Notes: generated by a model not told the origin, from the letters alone. Shown: positions 46,426-55,689, counted from the stretch's first letter. The stretch is DNA of 64,000 nt from Intrasporangium calvum DSM 43043 (GCF_000184685.1 NC_014830.1:1-64000); one strand, 5' to 3'. Numbers and translations are program-made.

Positions 46426-46667
46426 GCTCGTCTGTACCCCAGAGAAGCACTGCAGTGGGTGGACTCGTGTCGGCCAGGCTGACGCAAGACTCCCCACCAG
46501 CGGCCTTCTCGCGAACCCTGCCATCAAGCCGGGGGCTGCCTCCACGGGCACCTCGCCGCCGATCACGCCTCTACTTGCCGGCCTTTGGGCCATGTGCGTA
46601 AAGGCGTTGGGCGGTAGTTAGTTACGTCTCGTCGTGTCGCTGTCAAAGCCCCTTCGTGCCCACCTGG

Positions 46668-46739
46668 TTGTCACGAGTTCGTGACAAATCGGTTTGTCAC
46701 GGATCCGTTACAAACCTGGTTGTAGTGGTACCGTGACAT
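46668..46739 (+). promoter_or_regulatory. Three phased 20-bp palindromic operators upstream of hipBA
   Basis: TTGTCACGAGTTCGTGACAA (46668-46687, perfect), TTGTCACGGATCCGTTACAA (46694-46713, one mismatch) and a degenerate third copy (46720-46739, ending GTACCGTGACAT) start exactly 26 bp apart. They are the likely HipB binding sites for autoregulation of the toxin-antitoxin operon. Confidence 0.8.
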
Positions 46740-46784
46740 TGGAGGTTGTCGTCGTTCCGTAACAGAACCCCGAAAGGCAGAGTC

Positions 46785-47054
46785 ATGCTCACCACCGTGC
46801 GAGAACTGGGCGCTGCGCTGCGCGACGCCCGCCGGGCATCCGGGCTCAGCCAGGAAGCCCTAGCCGAGCGCGCCGGTGTGTCCCGCCCCTGGCTCTCCCG
46901 CCTCGAGACCGCCGCTAACCCGGGTGCCGAGCTGCGCAAGGTGCTCGACGTTCTCACCGCCCTCGGCTTGGCCGTCAAGCTCGGTCCGTCGCCGAAGCCC
47001 GCCTTCGACGACGACACCGACCCCTTCGCCGACATGTTCGGAGACCAGACATGA
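46785..47054 (+). CDS. hipB: HipB-like antitoxin / repressor
   Basis: This 89-aa XRE-type DNA-binding protein has an HTH in LRDARRASGLSQEALAERAG with VSRPWLSRLE. It neutralises HipA and represses the operon. ATG 46785 follows GAAAGG. The stop overlaps the hipA start by 4 bp. Three operators lie 46 bp and more upstream. Confidence 0.9.
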   Translation: MLTTVRELGAALRDARRASGLSQEALAERAGVSRPWLSRLETAANPGAELRKVLDVLTALGLAVKLGPSPKPAFDDDTDPFADMFGDQT

Positions 47055-48340
47055 ACGAGATGAACGTCTTCCTCGACGGAGCCCTGGCCGGCCGACTGGA
47101 GCAGACGACCGGTGGATCGCTGTCCTTCTCTTACGATGCTGCCTACACCTCCCGTCCCTCACCGACGCCCTTGTCGCTGTCCATGCCGCTTTCCAGCGCA
47201 AGGCACAGCAGTCGGGTCGTCACAGCCTGGCTGGAGGGCCTACTGCCCGACAACGCAGCTGTACGTGAGGAGTGGGGTCGCCGCTTCCAAGTGTCAGCAC
47301 GCAACCCCTTCGCCCTGCTGCGCCACGTCGGGCGCGACGCTGCCGGTGGCGTCCAGGTACTGCCCGTTGACGTTGACCCGCCGGACGCGGCTCTACGCAC
47401 CGGGGACGTGCGCCGCCTGTCCGAGGAGCAGCTCTGCAGCATGCTGCGCGAGCTCACCGTGCGCGACGCCGGTTGGGAGGTCGGGGAGGGCTCGGGCCGG
47501 TGGAGCCTAGCCGGCGCGCAGAACAAGGTCGCCCTGCACCTGCTCGACGACGGCACCTGGGGCGTGCCCAACGACTCGACCCCGACAACGCACATACTGA
47601 AACCCACAGCCTCCGGCACCCGCTTTGGGGACTTGCAGGTAAACGAGTTCGTCTGTCTGCGCGCCGCTGCGGTGCTCGGGCTACGCGTCGCCCACGTAGA
47701 GCTGGTCGACTTCGGCGGGGCCAAGACCCTCGTCTCGACCCGATACGACCGGCGTCGCGACCGTAATGGGACGTGGCTACGCCTTCACCAAGAGGACCTG
47801 CTGCAAGCAATGACCTACCCACCGTCCAAGAAGTACCAGGCCGACAAGGGACCGAGCGTCAAGAACGTGGCGGCGCTGCTTGGGTCGCTGGGGCTCGCCG
47901 ATCGCTCGCCGGTGCGGGAACGCTTCTTCGACGCCTTCGCCTTCAACACCCTGGTCGGTGGCACTGATGCGCACGCCAAGAACTACAGCCTGCTGCTGCG
48001 CGGGCCGCGGGTTGCTCTGGCGCCGCTGTACGACGCGGCTAGCTACGCGCCGTACCTCAAGCCTGGCGAGGTCGTGCACAGCTCGATGAAGGTCGGCAAG
48101 GCGTGGCAGGTTCGCGACGTCACCGTAGAGGACTGGGTCGAGGTCGCGACCGCGCTCGAGCTGGCCCCCGACTACGCCTTGGACCGGGTCGAGCACCTGC
48201 GTACCGGCATGGCCGGCGCAGTCAGCGAGGCTGCAGACCAGGCGCCGGCGCCGTTCGCGAAGGCCGCACGCCAAGTCGCGACGGCAGTCGCCAAGCAGAG
48301 GCACCTGCGCGTCCCGCGATTGCCGCGCGCACGCCGGTGA
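47051..48340 (+). CDS. hipA: HipA-like serine/threonine kinase toxin
   Basis: This 429-aa kinase's E. coli relative phosphorylates glutamyl-tRNA synthetase and triggers persistence. The N-terminal couple_hipA region is followed by the HipA_C kinase core with GRWSLAGAQNKVALHLLDDG (phosphate-binding loop), HILKPTASG and the catalytic GGTDAHAKNYSLLL near residue 305, with the downstream YDAASY metal-binding Asp. All key residues are present, so it looks active. ATGA overlap with hipB sets the start. Confidence 0.92.
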   Translation: MNEMNVFLDGALAGRLEQTTGGSLSFSYDAAYTSRPSPTPLSLSMPLSSARHSSRVVTAWLEGLLPDNAAVREEWGRRFQVSARNPFALLRHVGRDAAGGVQVLPVDVDPPDAALRTGDVRRLSEEQLCSMLRELTVRDAGWEVGEGSGRWSLAGAQNKVALHLLDDGTWGVPNDSTPTTHILKPTASGTRFGDLQVNEFVCLRAAAVLGLRVAHVELVDFGGAKTLVSTRYDRRRDRNGTWLRLHQEDLLQAMTYPPSKKYQADKGPSVKNVAALLGSLGLADRSPVRERFFDAFAFNTLVGGTDAHAKNYSLLLRGPRVALAPLYDAASYAPYLKPGEVVHSSMKVGKAWQVRDVTVEDWVEVATALELAPDYALDRVEHLRTGMAGAVSEAADQAPAPFAKAARQVATAVAKQRHLRVPRLPRARR

Positions 48341-48643
48341 AGCCGACCCTTGCCCGCCAGCTGCCGAGCGCGTTTCCTTGCCCACGCCGGAGGCCAACGC
48401 GCGGTGCCGGGTGCTTCGGCGCCGGGGTTTCCGCGTGCAGGCGCTCCACCGGAGTGTATTGGTGCGAAGCCCAGCAGAGGGCTTGCGCTGGTCCGGATGA
48501 CGACGAGGCCTGCGCATATCTCGCCCAAGAATCACCGGGTGCGGCTGCAGGTGGGTACTCCTAATCTTCCTCCGCAGCCAGACGTATGCCGCTGGGCTCG
48601 GCGGGTGCCCCCCAGCCGTCACCGGGCGCCTCCTCGGGGAGCG
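48341..48643. other. Intergenic region with one GTATGCCGC repeat
   Basis: This 300-bp gap between convergent genes has no convincing gene. It contains one CGTATGCCGCTGGGCTCG repeat at 48583-48600. Confidence 0.45.
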
Positions 48644-50131
48644 TCAGCCGAGCTGCCCTTGCACTGCAGAGATGGCGCCGGACACCTGTTGGTAACCCGC
48701 GTTGGTGATGTCTCCCGACGAGAGCAGCCGGTCGACGTAGCCGTCGAGGTCCGACACCCTGCGTCTCAGCTGGACGGAGCTGCGGTCTGCCCACGTCGTG
48801 AGCTCGTCGGCAGCTGCGATGAGGTCCTGGCCGGCTGCGGCGCCGACGTCTCCGTTCGCGACGACGCTGCGCACCGTGGATCGGAGTGAGCTGATCGCCT
48901 CGTCGAGACTCCGCGGCGCCGTGCTTGCCACGGGAGGCGAGGCTGTCCGGCTTGGTGCAGGCGGGCTCGCCGCCGAGGTGAGGCTGGTGGTAGTCGTCGT
49001 GCTGGTCAGGTTCGTCGTGGTCGTACGGCTCGTCGTCGACGTCCCGGCGGTGGTCGTGCCGTTCGAGGTGGCAGGCTCGGTCGCTGTGGGGCTGGTTGGC
49101 GCCGGCGCGATCGTCCCGGGTGCGCCAGTCGGGGCGTCGACGCCGCCACGACCGAACGACATGAAGAGGATGACGAGGACGAGTGCGACCGCGGCCAGGC
49201 TCCCGCTGACCCACGGCCACGGGAGGGTGGTGACCATCGCCATCGGCCGCGTCGCGAGTGACCCCGCAGCCGAAGGGGAGCCGTCATCCGACTCGTCTTC
49301 CGACTCGTCCCCCGACTCCTCGCCGATCAGCGAGTCCATCAGGGTCGGTTCCGAGTCGTCGGGGAGATCAGCGGCGGCAGCGGCGACCCCGACCCCGACG
49401 GCGACCGGCAGGGCCACGACGACGCCCCGGTCGGCCAGGTCGGCCTCGATCCGCCCCAACCGGCTCACGACCTCACCCGCGGACGTCGGGCGACGGTCCG
49501 GCGACACAGCGAGCAGGTCGTGGACGAGCCCGTTCAGGGCTGGATCGACATCGGGCTTCGCGTCGGACGGCCACGGTGCGCCGGTCCGCGCGGCTGCTGG
49601 CTCAGAGCTGTCCGGTCCCGTCGCGACGAGCGTCGCGGGTGCTGGAGGTGCTCCGCTCAGCAGGGTCATCATGAGGCAGCCGAGGGCGTAGAGGTCGCTG
49701 CGTGCGTCGGCCTCGTCCCCGGCGACCTGCTCGGGCGCGAGATAGGGAGAGGGCGCGTCTTCGGCGGTCGATCCACTGCCGCCCCCCGCTGACCCCGCTG
49801 ACCCCGCTGACCCCGCTGACCCCGCTGATCCCCCGAAGCCGCCGACCTGCACGACCCCGTCCTCCGGCGAGAGCACGACGACCCCCGGGTCGAGCGCGCC
49901 GTGCACGACGCCGGCGCCGTGCGCTGCGGCGAGCGCAGTGGCCACCCGACCGGCCACCGCGATCGTCTCGCCGTCCGTCAGGCCCCCAGTCTGCTGAACC
50001 ACGTCCTCGAGCGTGGGTGCGCCGTCCAGGGGTGGCGGGCTGGGCTCACCGAGGGGATCGGCGACCCACGGGGCCCCCGCTGCGCCGGGACGAACCGTGA
50101 CGAACTCCCCCGGTCGCGGGTGGTCCTCCAT
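48644..50131 (-). CDS. Membrane-anchored protein kinase-like protein, apparently pseudokinase
   Basis: The product is 495 aa. The C-lobe of a Ser/Thr kinase is recognisable (AAAHGAGVVHGALDPGVVVL, APEQVAGDEADARSDLYALG, LLAVSPDRRPTSAGEV). The HRD motif reads HGA, the DFG position reads GGF, and the N-lobe with its lysine is missing. A glycine/serine/alanine tandem repeat lies around residues 110-130. One membrane helix (about 325-345) is followed by a Thr/Ser-rich stalk and a small extracellular helical domain. ATG 50131 follows AAGGGG. It cannot be a normal kinase on these features. Confidence 0.75.
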   Translation of the reverse strand: MEDHPRPGEFVTVRPGAAGAPWVADPLGEPSPPPLDGAPTLEDVVQQTGGLTDGETIAVAGRVATALAAAHGAGVVHGALDPGVVVLSPEDGVVQVGGFGGSAGSAGSAGSAGSAGGGSGSTAEDAPSPYLAPEQVAGDEADARSDLYALGCLMMTLLSGAPPAPATLVATGPDSSEPAAARTGAPWPSDAKPDVDPALNGLVHDLLAVSPDRRPTSAGEVVSRLGRIEADLADRGVVVALPVAVGVGVAAAAADLPDDSEPTLMDSLIGEESGDESEDESDDGSPSAAGSLATRPMAMVTTLPWPWVSGSLAAVALVLVILFMSFGRGGVDAPTGAPGTIAPAPTSPTATEPATSNGTTTAGTSTTSRTTTTNLTSTTTTTSLTSAASPPAPSRTASPPVASTAPRSLDEAISSLRSTVRSVVANGDVGAAAGQDLIAAADELTTWADRSSVQLRRRVSDLDGYVDRLLSSGDITNAGYQQVSGAISAVQGQLG

Positions 50132-50244
50132 GCGGTCCCCTTCAGACGAGCCGCCCCGTTCGGCGGAACCCCGCAAGGCTACACAGCCGCGCGCAGCGGC
50201 TCTCGGGGCCCCGCCGGCGACTCGCTCACAGCCGCGCCCTCGAG

Positions 50245-50273
50245 TTGATCGGCAGCAGTCGACCCGCTACAGT
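50245..50273 (+). promoter_or_regulatory. doxX promoter
   Basis: TTGATC (50245-50250) and TACAGT (50268-50273) are separated by 17 bp. The AT-rich GGTAATTAATGATTCAAC at the expected start point (from 50281) contains an imperfect TTA..TAA dyad and may be an operator. Confidence 0.6.
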
Positions 50274-50317
50274 TCATCGAGGTAATTAATGATTCAACTA
50301 ATGACTGGGAAGATACT

Positions 50318-50779
50318 GTGACCTCTCTCCTCAAGCCCCTTGCCGCCCGCGACGCCGTTCTCCTGGTGGCCCGCGTCCTCCTCGGCGCGATCTTCCTCGC
50401 CCACGGCTGGCAGAAGCTCACCGAGTGGGGCCTCGACGGCACCGGTGCCGCTTTCGACCAGATGGGCGTCCCGCTGCCCGGGATCGCCGCCACCCTCGCG
50501 GCCCTGATCGAGCTGGTCGGTGGCATCGCGCTGATCCTCGGCGCCCTGACCACCGTCTTCAGCGTCCTCCTCGTCCTCGACATGGTCGGCGCCGCGGTCC
50601 TCGTCCACATCGGCAACGGCGTGTTCATCACCGAGAACGGCTGGGAGCTCGTCGCCGCCCTCGGTGCGGGTGTCCTCCTGCTCGCCGCGACAGGTGCCGG
50701 CGCGTACAGCGTCGACCGGATGCTGTCGCCCCGCCCGCAGGCCCGCGTCGCCGACCGCGAGCGCGCGCTCGTCTACTGA
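50318..50779 (+). CDS. DoxX-family membrane protein
   Basis: This 153-aa protein has four membrane helices with the family segment LLGAIFLAHGWQKL near residue 22 and GLIELVGGIALILG. DoxX proteins are linked to oxidative-stress membrane complexes or quinone redox. GTG 50318 follows GGGAAG. Its promoter with AT-rich operator suggests control by an unlinked repressor (MarR type is common). A palindromic terminator follows at 50814. Confidence 0.85.
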   Translation: MTSLLKPLAARDAVLLVARVLLGAIFLAHGWQKLTEWGLDGTGAAFDQMGVPLPGIAATLAALIELVGGIALILGALTTVFSVLLVLDMVGAAVLVHIGNGVFITENGWELVAALGAGVLLLAATGAGAYSVDRMLSPRPQARVADRERALVY

Positions 50780-50813
50780 CGCACGCCCCCGGCGCGAGCG
50801 TCGAACGACACCC

Positions 50814-50850
50814 AGCCCAGCGGCATACGACTCCCGTATGCCGCTGGGCT
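50814..50850. terminator. Palindromic CAGCGGCATACG repeat, terminator-like
   Basis: AGCCCAGCGGCATACG and CGTATGCCGCTGGGCT are perfect 16-bp arms around ACTCC. It lies directly after doxX. It belongs to the dispersed repeat family. Confidence 0.7.
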
Positions 50851-50935
50851 CGTTGGGTGCCCACCCCACCACCTGCTCGCGACCGGTTCCCCGGCGCTAG
50901 AGTCGAGAACCGCACCGGGTGAAGGAGTCGAACGC

Positions 50936-50986
50936 ATGACGCACGCCAGGACCGCCGCCAGGACCGCCGCCAGGACCGCCGCATGA
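50936..50986 (+). CDS. Short leader peptide overlapping DUF5996 start
   Basis: The 16-codon frame MTHARTAARTAARTAA ends TGA in the ATGA overlap with the next start. GAAGGAG lies 8 bp upstream of its ATG, a better ribosome-binding site than the DUF5996 ATG has. It is formed by three exact 12-bp repeats (CAGGACCGCCGC). It probably delivers ribosomes to the downstream gene. Confidence 0.5.
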   Translation: MTHARTAARTAARTAA

Positions 50987-51915
50987 GCGCCCGCGCGGTC
51001 TGGCCCGAGCTGCCCGTGGCGAGCTGGGAGCCGACCCGCGACACCCTGACGCTGTGGCTCCAGGTGATCGGCAAGATCCGGATCGCGCGCACCCCCCTGC
51101 TCAACCACTGGTGGAACGCGCCCCTCTACGTCACCACCCGCGGCCTCACCACCTCTCCCATCCCCGGCGACGCGGGTCGGAGCCTCGCCATCGACCTCGA
51201 CCTGCTCGACCATCGGCTCGACGTGACGACCACGAGGGGCGAGCGCCGCAGCATGGCCCTCGAGCCGAAGTCGGTCAAGGACTTCCACGCCGAGCTCCAC
51301 GGACTCCTCGGCGGCGTGGGCCTGGCCACCGAGATCTGGCCGGTGCCGGTCGAGCTCCCCGAGGCGATCCGGTTCGACGAGGACACCACGCACCACGACT
51401 ACGACCCCGAGGCCGTGACGGCGTTCTGGCGCACGCTGGTCGAGGTGCAGCGGGTCTTCGAGGTCTTCCGGTCCCGATTCCTGGGCAAGTCGAGCCCGGT
51501 GCACCTCTTCTGGGGCGCCCTCGACCTGGCGACGACGCGGTTCTCCGGCAAGGGCGCCCCGCCACACCCGGGGGGCATGCCGAACTGCGGCCCCCACGTG
51601 ATGCACGAGGCCTACTCCCACGAGGTCAGCAGCTGCGGCTACTGGCCGGGGGCGGAGGGTGAGGGCATCTTCTACGCGTACGCCTACCCCGACCCGGACG
51701 GCTACCGCGACCTGCCCCCCGGTCCGGCCGGCGCGCGGTGGGACGACGAGCTGGGCGAGTTCGTCCTGCCCTACACCGCGGTCCGGACCGCCCAGGACCC
51801 GGACGCCGTGCTCCTCGACTTCCTGCAGAGCACCTACGCGGCGGCGGCGACCACCGCGGGCTGGGACCGCGCGGCCCTGGAGCGCCCGGCCCTGGAGCGC
51901 CCCGCCCGGGCTTGA
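50983..51915 (+). CDS. DUF5996 family protein
   Basis: This 310-aa protein of an actinobacterial family of unknown function matches at WPELPVASWEPTRDTLTLWL near the start, LLNHWWNAPLYVTTRGL, and the HEAYSHEVSSCGYWPGAEGE segment near residue 210. It is soluble, without signal peptide. It is likely translated by coupling to the leader peptide whose stop overlaps its ATG. The C-terminus ends in a duplicated ALERP unit. Confidence 0.85.
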   Translation: MSARAVWPELPVASWEPTRDTLTLWLQVIGKIRIARTPLLNHWWNAPLYVTTRGLTTSPIPGDAGRSLAIDLDLLDHRLDVTTTRGERRSMALEPKSVKDFHAELHGLLGGVGLATEIWPVPVELPEAIRFDEDTTHHDYDPEAVTAFWRTLVEVQRVFEVFRSRFLGKSSPVHLFWGALDLATTRFSGKGAPPHPGGMPNCGPHVMHEAYSHEVSSCGYWPGAEGEGIFYAYAYPDPDGYRDLPPGPAGARWDDELGEFVLPYTAVRTAQDPDAVLLDFLQSTYAAAATTAGWDRAALERPALERPARA

Positions 51916-52003
51916 CCTGCGTCAAGGACGACTGCGGCCGCCGGTGGTGCACTGCTCCTGACGGCGGGACGAGCCCGCCGCGAAGCAGACCCCGGAGGTC
52001 ACC

Positions 52004-52522
52004 ATGACATCGCCGACCACCACCCCTGTCGAGCGCGACGAAGCAGCCGCCGCCACGATCCGACGGCACCACGAGCACCTCGTCGCCGAGCTCGAGACCC
52101 TCGTCGCCGCGCTGGGCACTGCGCCGGGCACTGCGCCGGGCACTGCGCCGGGCACCCGAGGCACCGACCCCGGTGAGGCGTCAGGGAGTGCGAAGGCGCG
52201 CCTCGTCGACTGGGCTCGCACGTCCCTGGCGCCCCACGCGGCCGGGGAGGAGACGACGTTCTACCGCACTGCCGCGGGCACCGAGGCCGGCCACCTCCTC
52301 GTCGCCGCCCTGGTCGCCGAGCACGGTGTCATCCTCGGCATCGTCGACGCGATCGAGGCGAGCACCGAGCCGGCCGCGGCGGCCGCGTGGGCCGAGGCGC
52401 TGCTCCGCGTCTTCACGAGCCACGCGGCGAAGGAGAACGACCTCGTCCTCCCCCTCCTCGTCGCGGACCCGGGTGCGAACCTCGAAGCGCTCCTCGAGGA
52501 GATGCACCACGAGGTGCACTGA
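52004..52522 (+). CDS. Hemerythrin-domain protein
   Basis: This 172-aa four-helix hemerythrin-like protein has likely di-iron ligands in RRHHEHLVAELE, LAPHAAGEETTFY, ALVAEHGVILGIVDA and FTSHAAKENDLVLP. A tandem ALGTAPGT repeat (12-bp units, four copies) forms an insertion after helix 1. It may sense or bind oxygen or nitric oxide. ATG 52004 follows GGAGGTCACC. Confidence 0.88.
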   Translation: MTSPTTTPVERDEAAAATIRRHHEHLVAELETLVAALGTAPGTAPGTAPGTRGTDPGEASGSAKARLVDWARTSLAPHAAGEETTFYRTAAGTEAGHLLVAALVAEHGVILGIVDAIEASTEPAAAAAWAEALLRVFTSHAAKENDLVLPLLVADPGANLEALLEEMHHEVH

Positions 52523-52572
52523 CGGGTGCCCGAGGAGCGTGACACCGACGAGGCCGGATGCCGCTGAGCTCC

Positions 52573-54456
52573 TCAGGCGTGCCCGGCTCGGGGCCGCTCC
52601 TCCCGGGCCGGGTCCCTGCGGCTGGCCTCGAGCTCGGCGATGAGGGTCTGCGCGTCATAGGGCCCGACGTGCCGCTGGTCGCCGACGAAGAACGTCGGCG
52701 TGCCTCGGGCACCGCTCGCCTCGGCGCTGCGCACGTCCTCCCTGATGCGGTCGCTGTGCACCTCGTCGTCGAGGTCGCGCAGGAACCGCTCGACGTCGAG
52801 CCCCAGCTCGCTCGCGTAGCCGGCCAGGTCTTCGGTCTCGAGCTGCCCCTGGTGCTCGAAGAGCAGGTCGTGCATCTCCCAGAAGCGACCCTGGGCCCCG
52901 GCGGACTCGACGGCGAGCGCGGCGAGCTCGGCGTGCGGATGGACGTCGGGCAGGGGCAGGTGCCGCATCACGTAGCGCAGGTCCGCGCCGAAGTGCGCCC
53001 GGACCTCGGCGACCACACCCGTGGCCCGTCCGCAGAACGGGCACTCGAAGTCGGCGTACTCGACGAGCGTCAGCGGCGCCGTGACGGAGCCGCGGACGTG
53101 GTCCCGCTCGGGGTCGACCGGCCGGTCGAGGACCGTGGGCAGCCCTGCAGTGGTCTCACCGTGCAGGACGGCGGCCAGCGTGAAGACGAGCCAGCCGAGC
53201 AGGGTGGCCAGGACGAGGGCGAGCAGGACCCCGACGGTCGCCTCGTCCTGCAGCTCCGGTCCGAAGGCGAGCCCGACGATGAGCAGCGACACGGTGAAAC
53301 CGATCCCGGACAGGGCACCCCCGCCGAGGATCTGGCCGGGTCCGACGCCCTGTGGGAGGCGGCCGACGCCGAGCCGGGAGCCGAGCAGGGCGACGCCACC
53401 GATCCCGACGAACTTGCCGAGGACGAGCCCGAGGACGATGCCCCACGTCACCGGGGAGCGCAGCGCCTCCCCGAGGACGCCCCCACGGAGGTCGACTCCC
53501 GCGTTGGCGAGCGCGAAGACCGGGACGATGAAGTAGCTCGTCCAGGGGTGCAGCACCAGCTGCATCCGCTCGTTGACCGGGACGGCGCGCACGAGGGCGT
53601 CCTGCGCGGAGCGCCCGACGTCGGCGAGCGGCGACTGCCGGAACGCGTGGAACCGGCGCGCGGCCTGCTCGACCGCCTGCCGCCGCGGCGCGAAGGACGG
53701 CACGAGCAGGCCGGCGACCATCCCGGCGACGGAGGCGTGCAGCCCGGAGGCCACGGTGGCGAGCCAGAGCGCGAGGATGGTGAGGGCATACGGCCAGGTC
53801 CGCCACACCCTCGACCGACCCAACGCGACGAGGACGGCCACGGCCGCCAGGGCCACGGCGAGCGCGACGGCATCGAGGTCGTCGGAGTACACCAGGCCGA
53901 TGACGGAGACCGCGACGATGTCGTCGACGACGGTCAGCGTCAGCAGGAAGACCCGCAGCTGCGTGGACGTCGCCGGTCCGACGAGCGCGAGGGTGCCGAG
54001 GAGGAAGGCGGTGTCCGTACCGATGACGACGCCCCAGCCGTTCGCCGCCTCCCCGGACGAGTTGACGAGGAGGTAGAGCACCGCGGGCACGACCATGCCG
54101 CCGAGGCCCGCGAGCAGCGGGAGCCGGAGCTTGCGGCGGTCGGTGAGCTCGCCGACCGACAGGTCTCGGCGCACCTCGAGCCCGATGACGAGGAAGAAGA
54201 CGGCCATCAGCCCGTCGTTGATCCAGTGGTGCAGATCCATCCGGAGCGCCCAGTCGGCGACCTCCACGGCGAGCTCGGTCGACCAGATCCGCGAGTACGT
54301 CTCCGACCACGTCGAGTTGGCCCACCCGAGGGCGACGAGGGTCGCCACGACGAGCAGTACGGCGCCGCCCGACTCGGTGGCCAGGAAGCGGCGCAGGGGG
54401 GCGGACAGCTGACCGCCGAGCTGGTGCCGGCGGGGCGCGGTTGTCGTCGTGGCCAC
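52573..54456 (-). CDS. nhaA: Na+/H+ antiporter NhaA fused to a DsbA-like thioredoxin domain
   Basis: The product is 627 aa. Residues 1-410 are Nha[34 protein letters not shown], and the ion-binding Asp pair in [12 protein letters not shown] near 177. A C-terminal DsbA/thioredoxin-like domain follows ([20 protein letters not shown] near 470; GTPTFFVG later). This fusion is known in some Actinobacteria. GTG 54456 starts [17 protein letters not shown]. It handles sodium and pH and may respond to redox state. Confidence 0.92.
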   Translation of the reverse strand: MATTTTAPRRHQLGGQLSAPLRRFLATESGGAVLLVVATLVALGWANSTWSETYSRIWSTELAVEVADWALRMDLHHWINDGLMAVFFLVIGLEVRRDLSVGELTDRRKLRLPLLAGLGGMVVPAVLYLLVNSSGEAANGWGVVIGTDTAFLLGTLALVGPATSTQLRVFLLTLTVVDDIVAVSVIGLVYSDDLDAVALAVALAAVAVLVALGRSRVWRTWPYALTILALWLATVASGLHASVAGMVAGLLVPSFAPRRQAVEQAARRFHAFRQSPLADVGRSAQDALVRAVPVNERMQLVLHPWTSYFIVPVFALANAGVDLRGGVLGEALRSPVTWGIVLGLVLGKFVGIGGVALLGSRLGVGRLPQGVGPGQILGGGALSGIGFTVSLLIVGLAFGPELQDEATVGVLLALVLATLLGWLVFTLAAVLHGETTAGLPTVLDRPVDPERDHVRGSVTAPLTLVEYADFECPFCGRATGVVAEVRAHFGADLRYVMRHLPLPDVHPHAELAALAVESAGAQGRFWEMHDLLFEHQGQLETEDLAGYASELGLDVERFLRDLDDEVHSDRIREDVRSAEASGARGTPTFFVGDQRHVGPYDAQTLIAELEASRRDPAREERPRAGHA

Positions 54457-54517
54457 GCCCTGATCCTGCCCTGTCCCCGCGGCTGGGGGCAGTCCCCCCG
54501 CCCGCCACGCCCCCAAC

Positions 54518-54557
54518 GGTTCGTATGCCGCTGAGCCGGCTCAGCGGCATACGAACC
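54518..54557. terminator. Perfect 40-bp palindrome, CAGCGGCATACG family
   Basis: GGTTCGTATGCCGCTGAGCC is followed at once by its complement, giving 20-bp arms with no loop. It sits 1 bp after the glcF stop side (54559) and upstream of nhaA, so it should terminate the lactate operon. Confidence 0.75.
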
Positions 54558-54558
54558 C

Positions 54559-55689
54559 TCAGGTGGGCGGCTGGGAGGGAGCGCGCTCCCGCTCCCCGAC
54601 GTCGAGCGCGGCGGCGAGCAGTTCGGCGAGGTGGAGGACCCGCACCTTCGAGCGGCGGCGCTTGAGGCCGTTGATCATCTGGCGCTGGCACGGCATGTTG
54701 ACGACGATGAGGTAGTCGAGGTCGGCCGCCTCGATCTCGTCGAGGTGGATGTCGAGGACGCGCTGCGAGTCCTCCGGCCGGAGGATCGAGTACGTCCCGG
54801 CCGCGCCGCAGCAGGTGCCGGCCGACGGGAGCTCGACGTAGTCGGCGACCCGCGCGATGAGCTCCCTCGGCTCGGCCGTGACGTGGAGGCCGTTGCGCAG
54901 GTGGCAGGAGTCCTGGAGCGCGGCCCGGACGGGACGACCGTCGACCGTGACCCGGCCGAGGGGAGGCAGCCGGTCGGGGTGCTCGCCCCAGTACTGGAGG
55001 AGGAACTCGGACAGCTCCCGGACCCGGTCGCGCCCGAGCACCTGCGCGATGTGCGCCCCGCAGCCGCCGGCGGTCGTCAGGATCACGCCGGGCATGACCT
55101 TGCCGAGGTCCTCGGCCATCCGGTGGGCGGTCGTCGAGTCGCCGTTGTGGGCGTGCAGCGCCCCGCAGCAGCCCTGCCCGGACGGGACGTCGACGACGTC
55201 GGGGAGCAGCCTGAGGACCGCCCTCGAGAGCTGCGGGAACATCGCCCGCTCGGCGCAGCCGAGCATGAGGTGCGCCGCGGCGTCGGCACGTGCCGGGCCC
55301 GTCGGCCTCGCGGCCCCGCGCACGCGGCCGGCCGCCTCGATGAGGGGGGTGGCCCGCATCCCGGCTCGCAGGGCCAGGGCGGCGGGCGGGACGTGCCGCC
55401 CGCGCCACTGGTGGTCGCGCCACTGCTCGAGGAGCGCGCCGTACTGCACGCCGGCCGGGCAGACCGTCTCGCAGGCGCGGCACCCGAGACAGAACGAGGC
55501 CTGCTCCTGCAGGGTCGGGTCGTCCTCCTCGAGCCGACCCGTCTCGAGGGCGCGCATCAGCGTGATCCGGCCGCGCGGGCTGGATCGCTCGTCCTGCGTC
55601 ATGGCGTACGTCGGGCACGCGGGCAGGCAGAAACCGCAGGAGATGCACGCCGCGAGCAGGTCCTTGTCGAAGAGGCCGCGGTCCGTCAT
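54559..55689 (-). CDS. glcF: Iron-sulfur subunit of lactate/glycolate oxidase (GlcF-like)
   Basis: This 376-aa protein has two ferredoxin-type 4Fe-4S clusters (CISCGFCLPACP and CLGCRACETVCP) and two CCG cysteine-rich domains (QGCCGALHAHN; GTCCGAAGTYS). It passes electrons from the FAD subunit GlcD to quinone. The start overlaps the GlcD stop. It is the last gene of the operon. Confidence 0.92.
   Translation of the reverse strand: MTDRGLFDKDLLAACISCGFCLPACPTYAMTQDERSSPRGRITLMRALETGRLEEDDPTLQEQASFCLGCRACETVCPAGVQYGALLEQWRDHQWRGRHVPPAALALRAGMRATPLIEAAGRVRGAARPTGPARADAAAHLMLGCAERAMFPQLSRAVLRLLPDVVDVPSGQGCCGALHAHNGDSTTAHRMAEDLGKVMPGVILTTAGGCGAHIAQVLGRDRVRELSEFLLQYWGEHPDRLPPLGRVTVDGRPVRAALQDSCHLRNGLHVTAEPRELIARVADYVELPSAGTCCGAAGTYSILRPEDSQRVLDIHLDEIEAADLDYLIVVNMPCQRQMINGLKRRRSKVRVLHLAELLAAALDVGERERAPSQPPT

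Noticed and set aside
49786..49830. Short tandem repeats as a possible CRISPR or VNTR array
   Set aside because: The units are 9 bp with no spacers and lie inside a reading frame encoding Gly-Ser-Ala. There is no CRISPR structure anywhere in the window.
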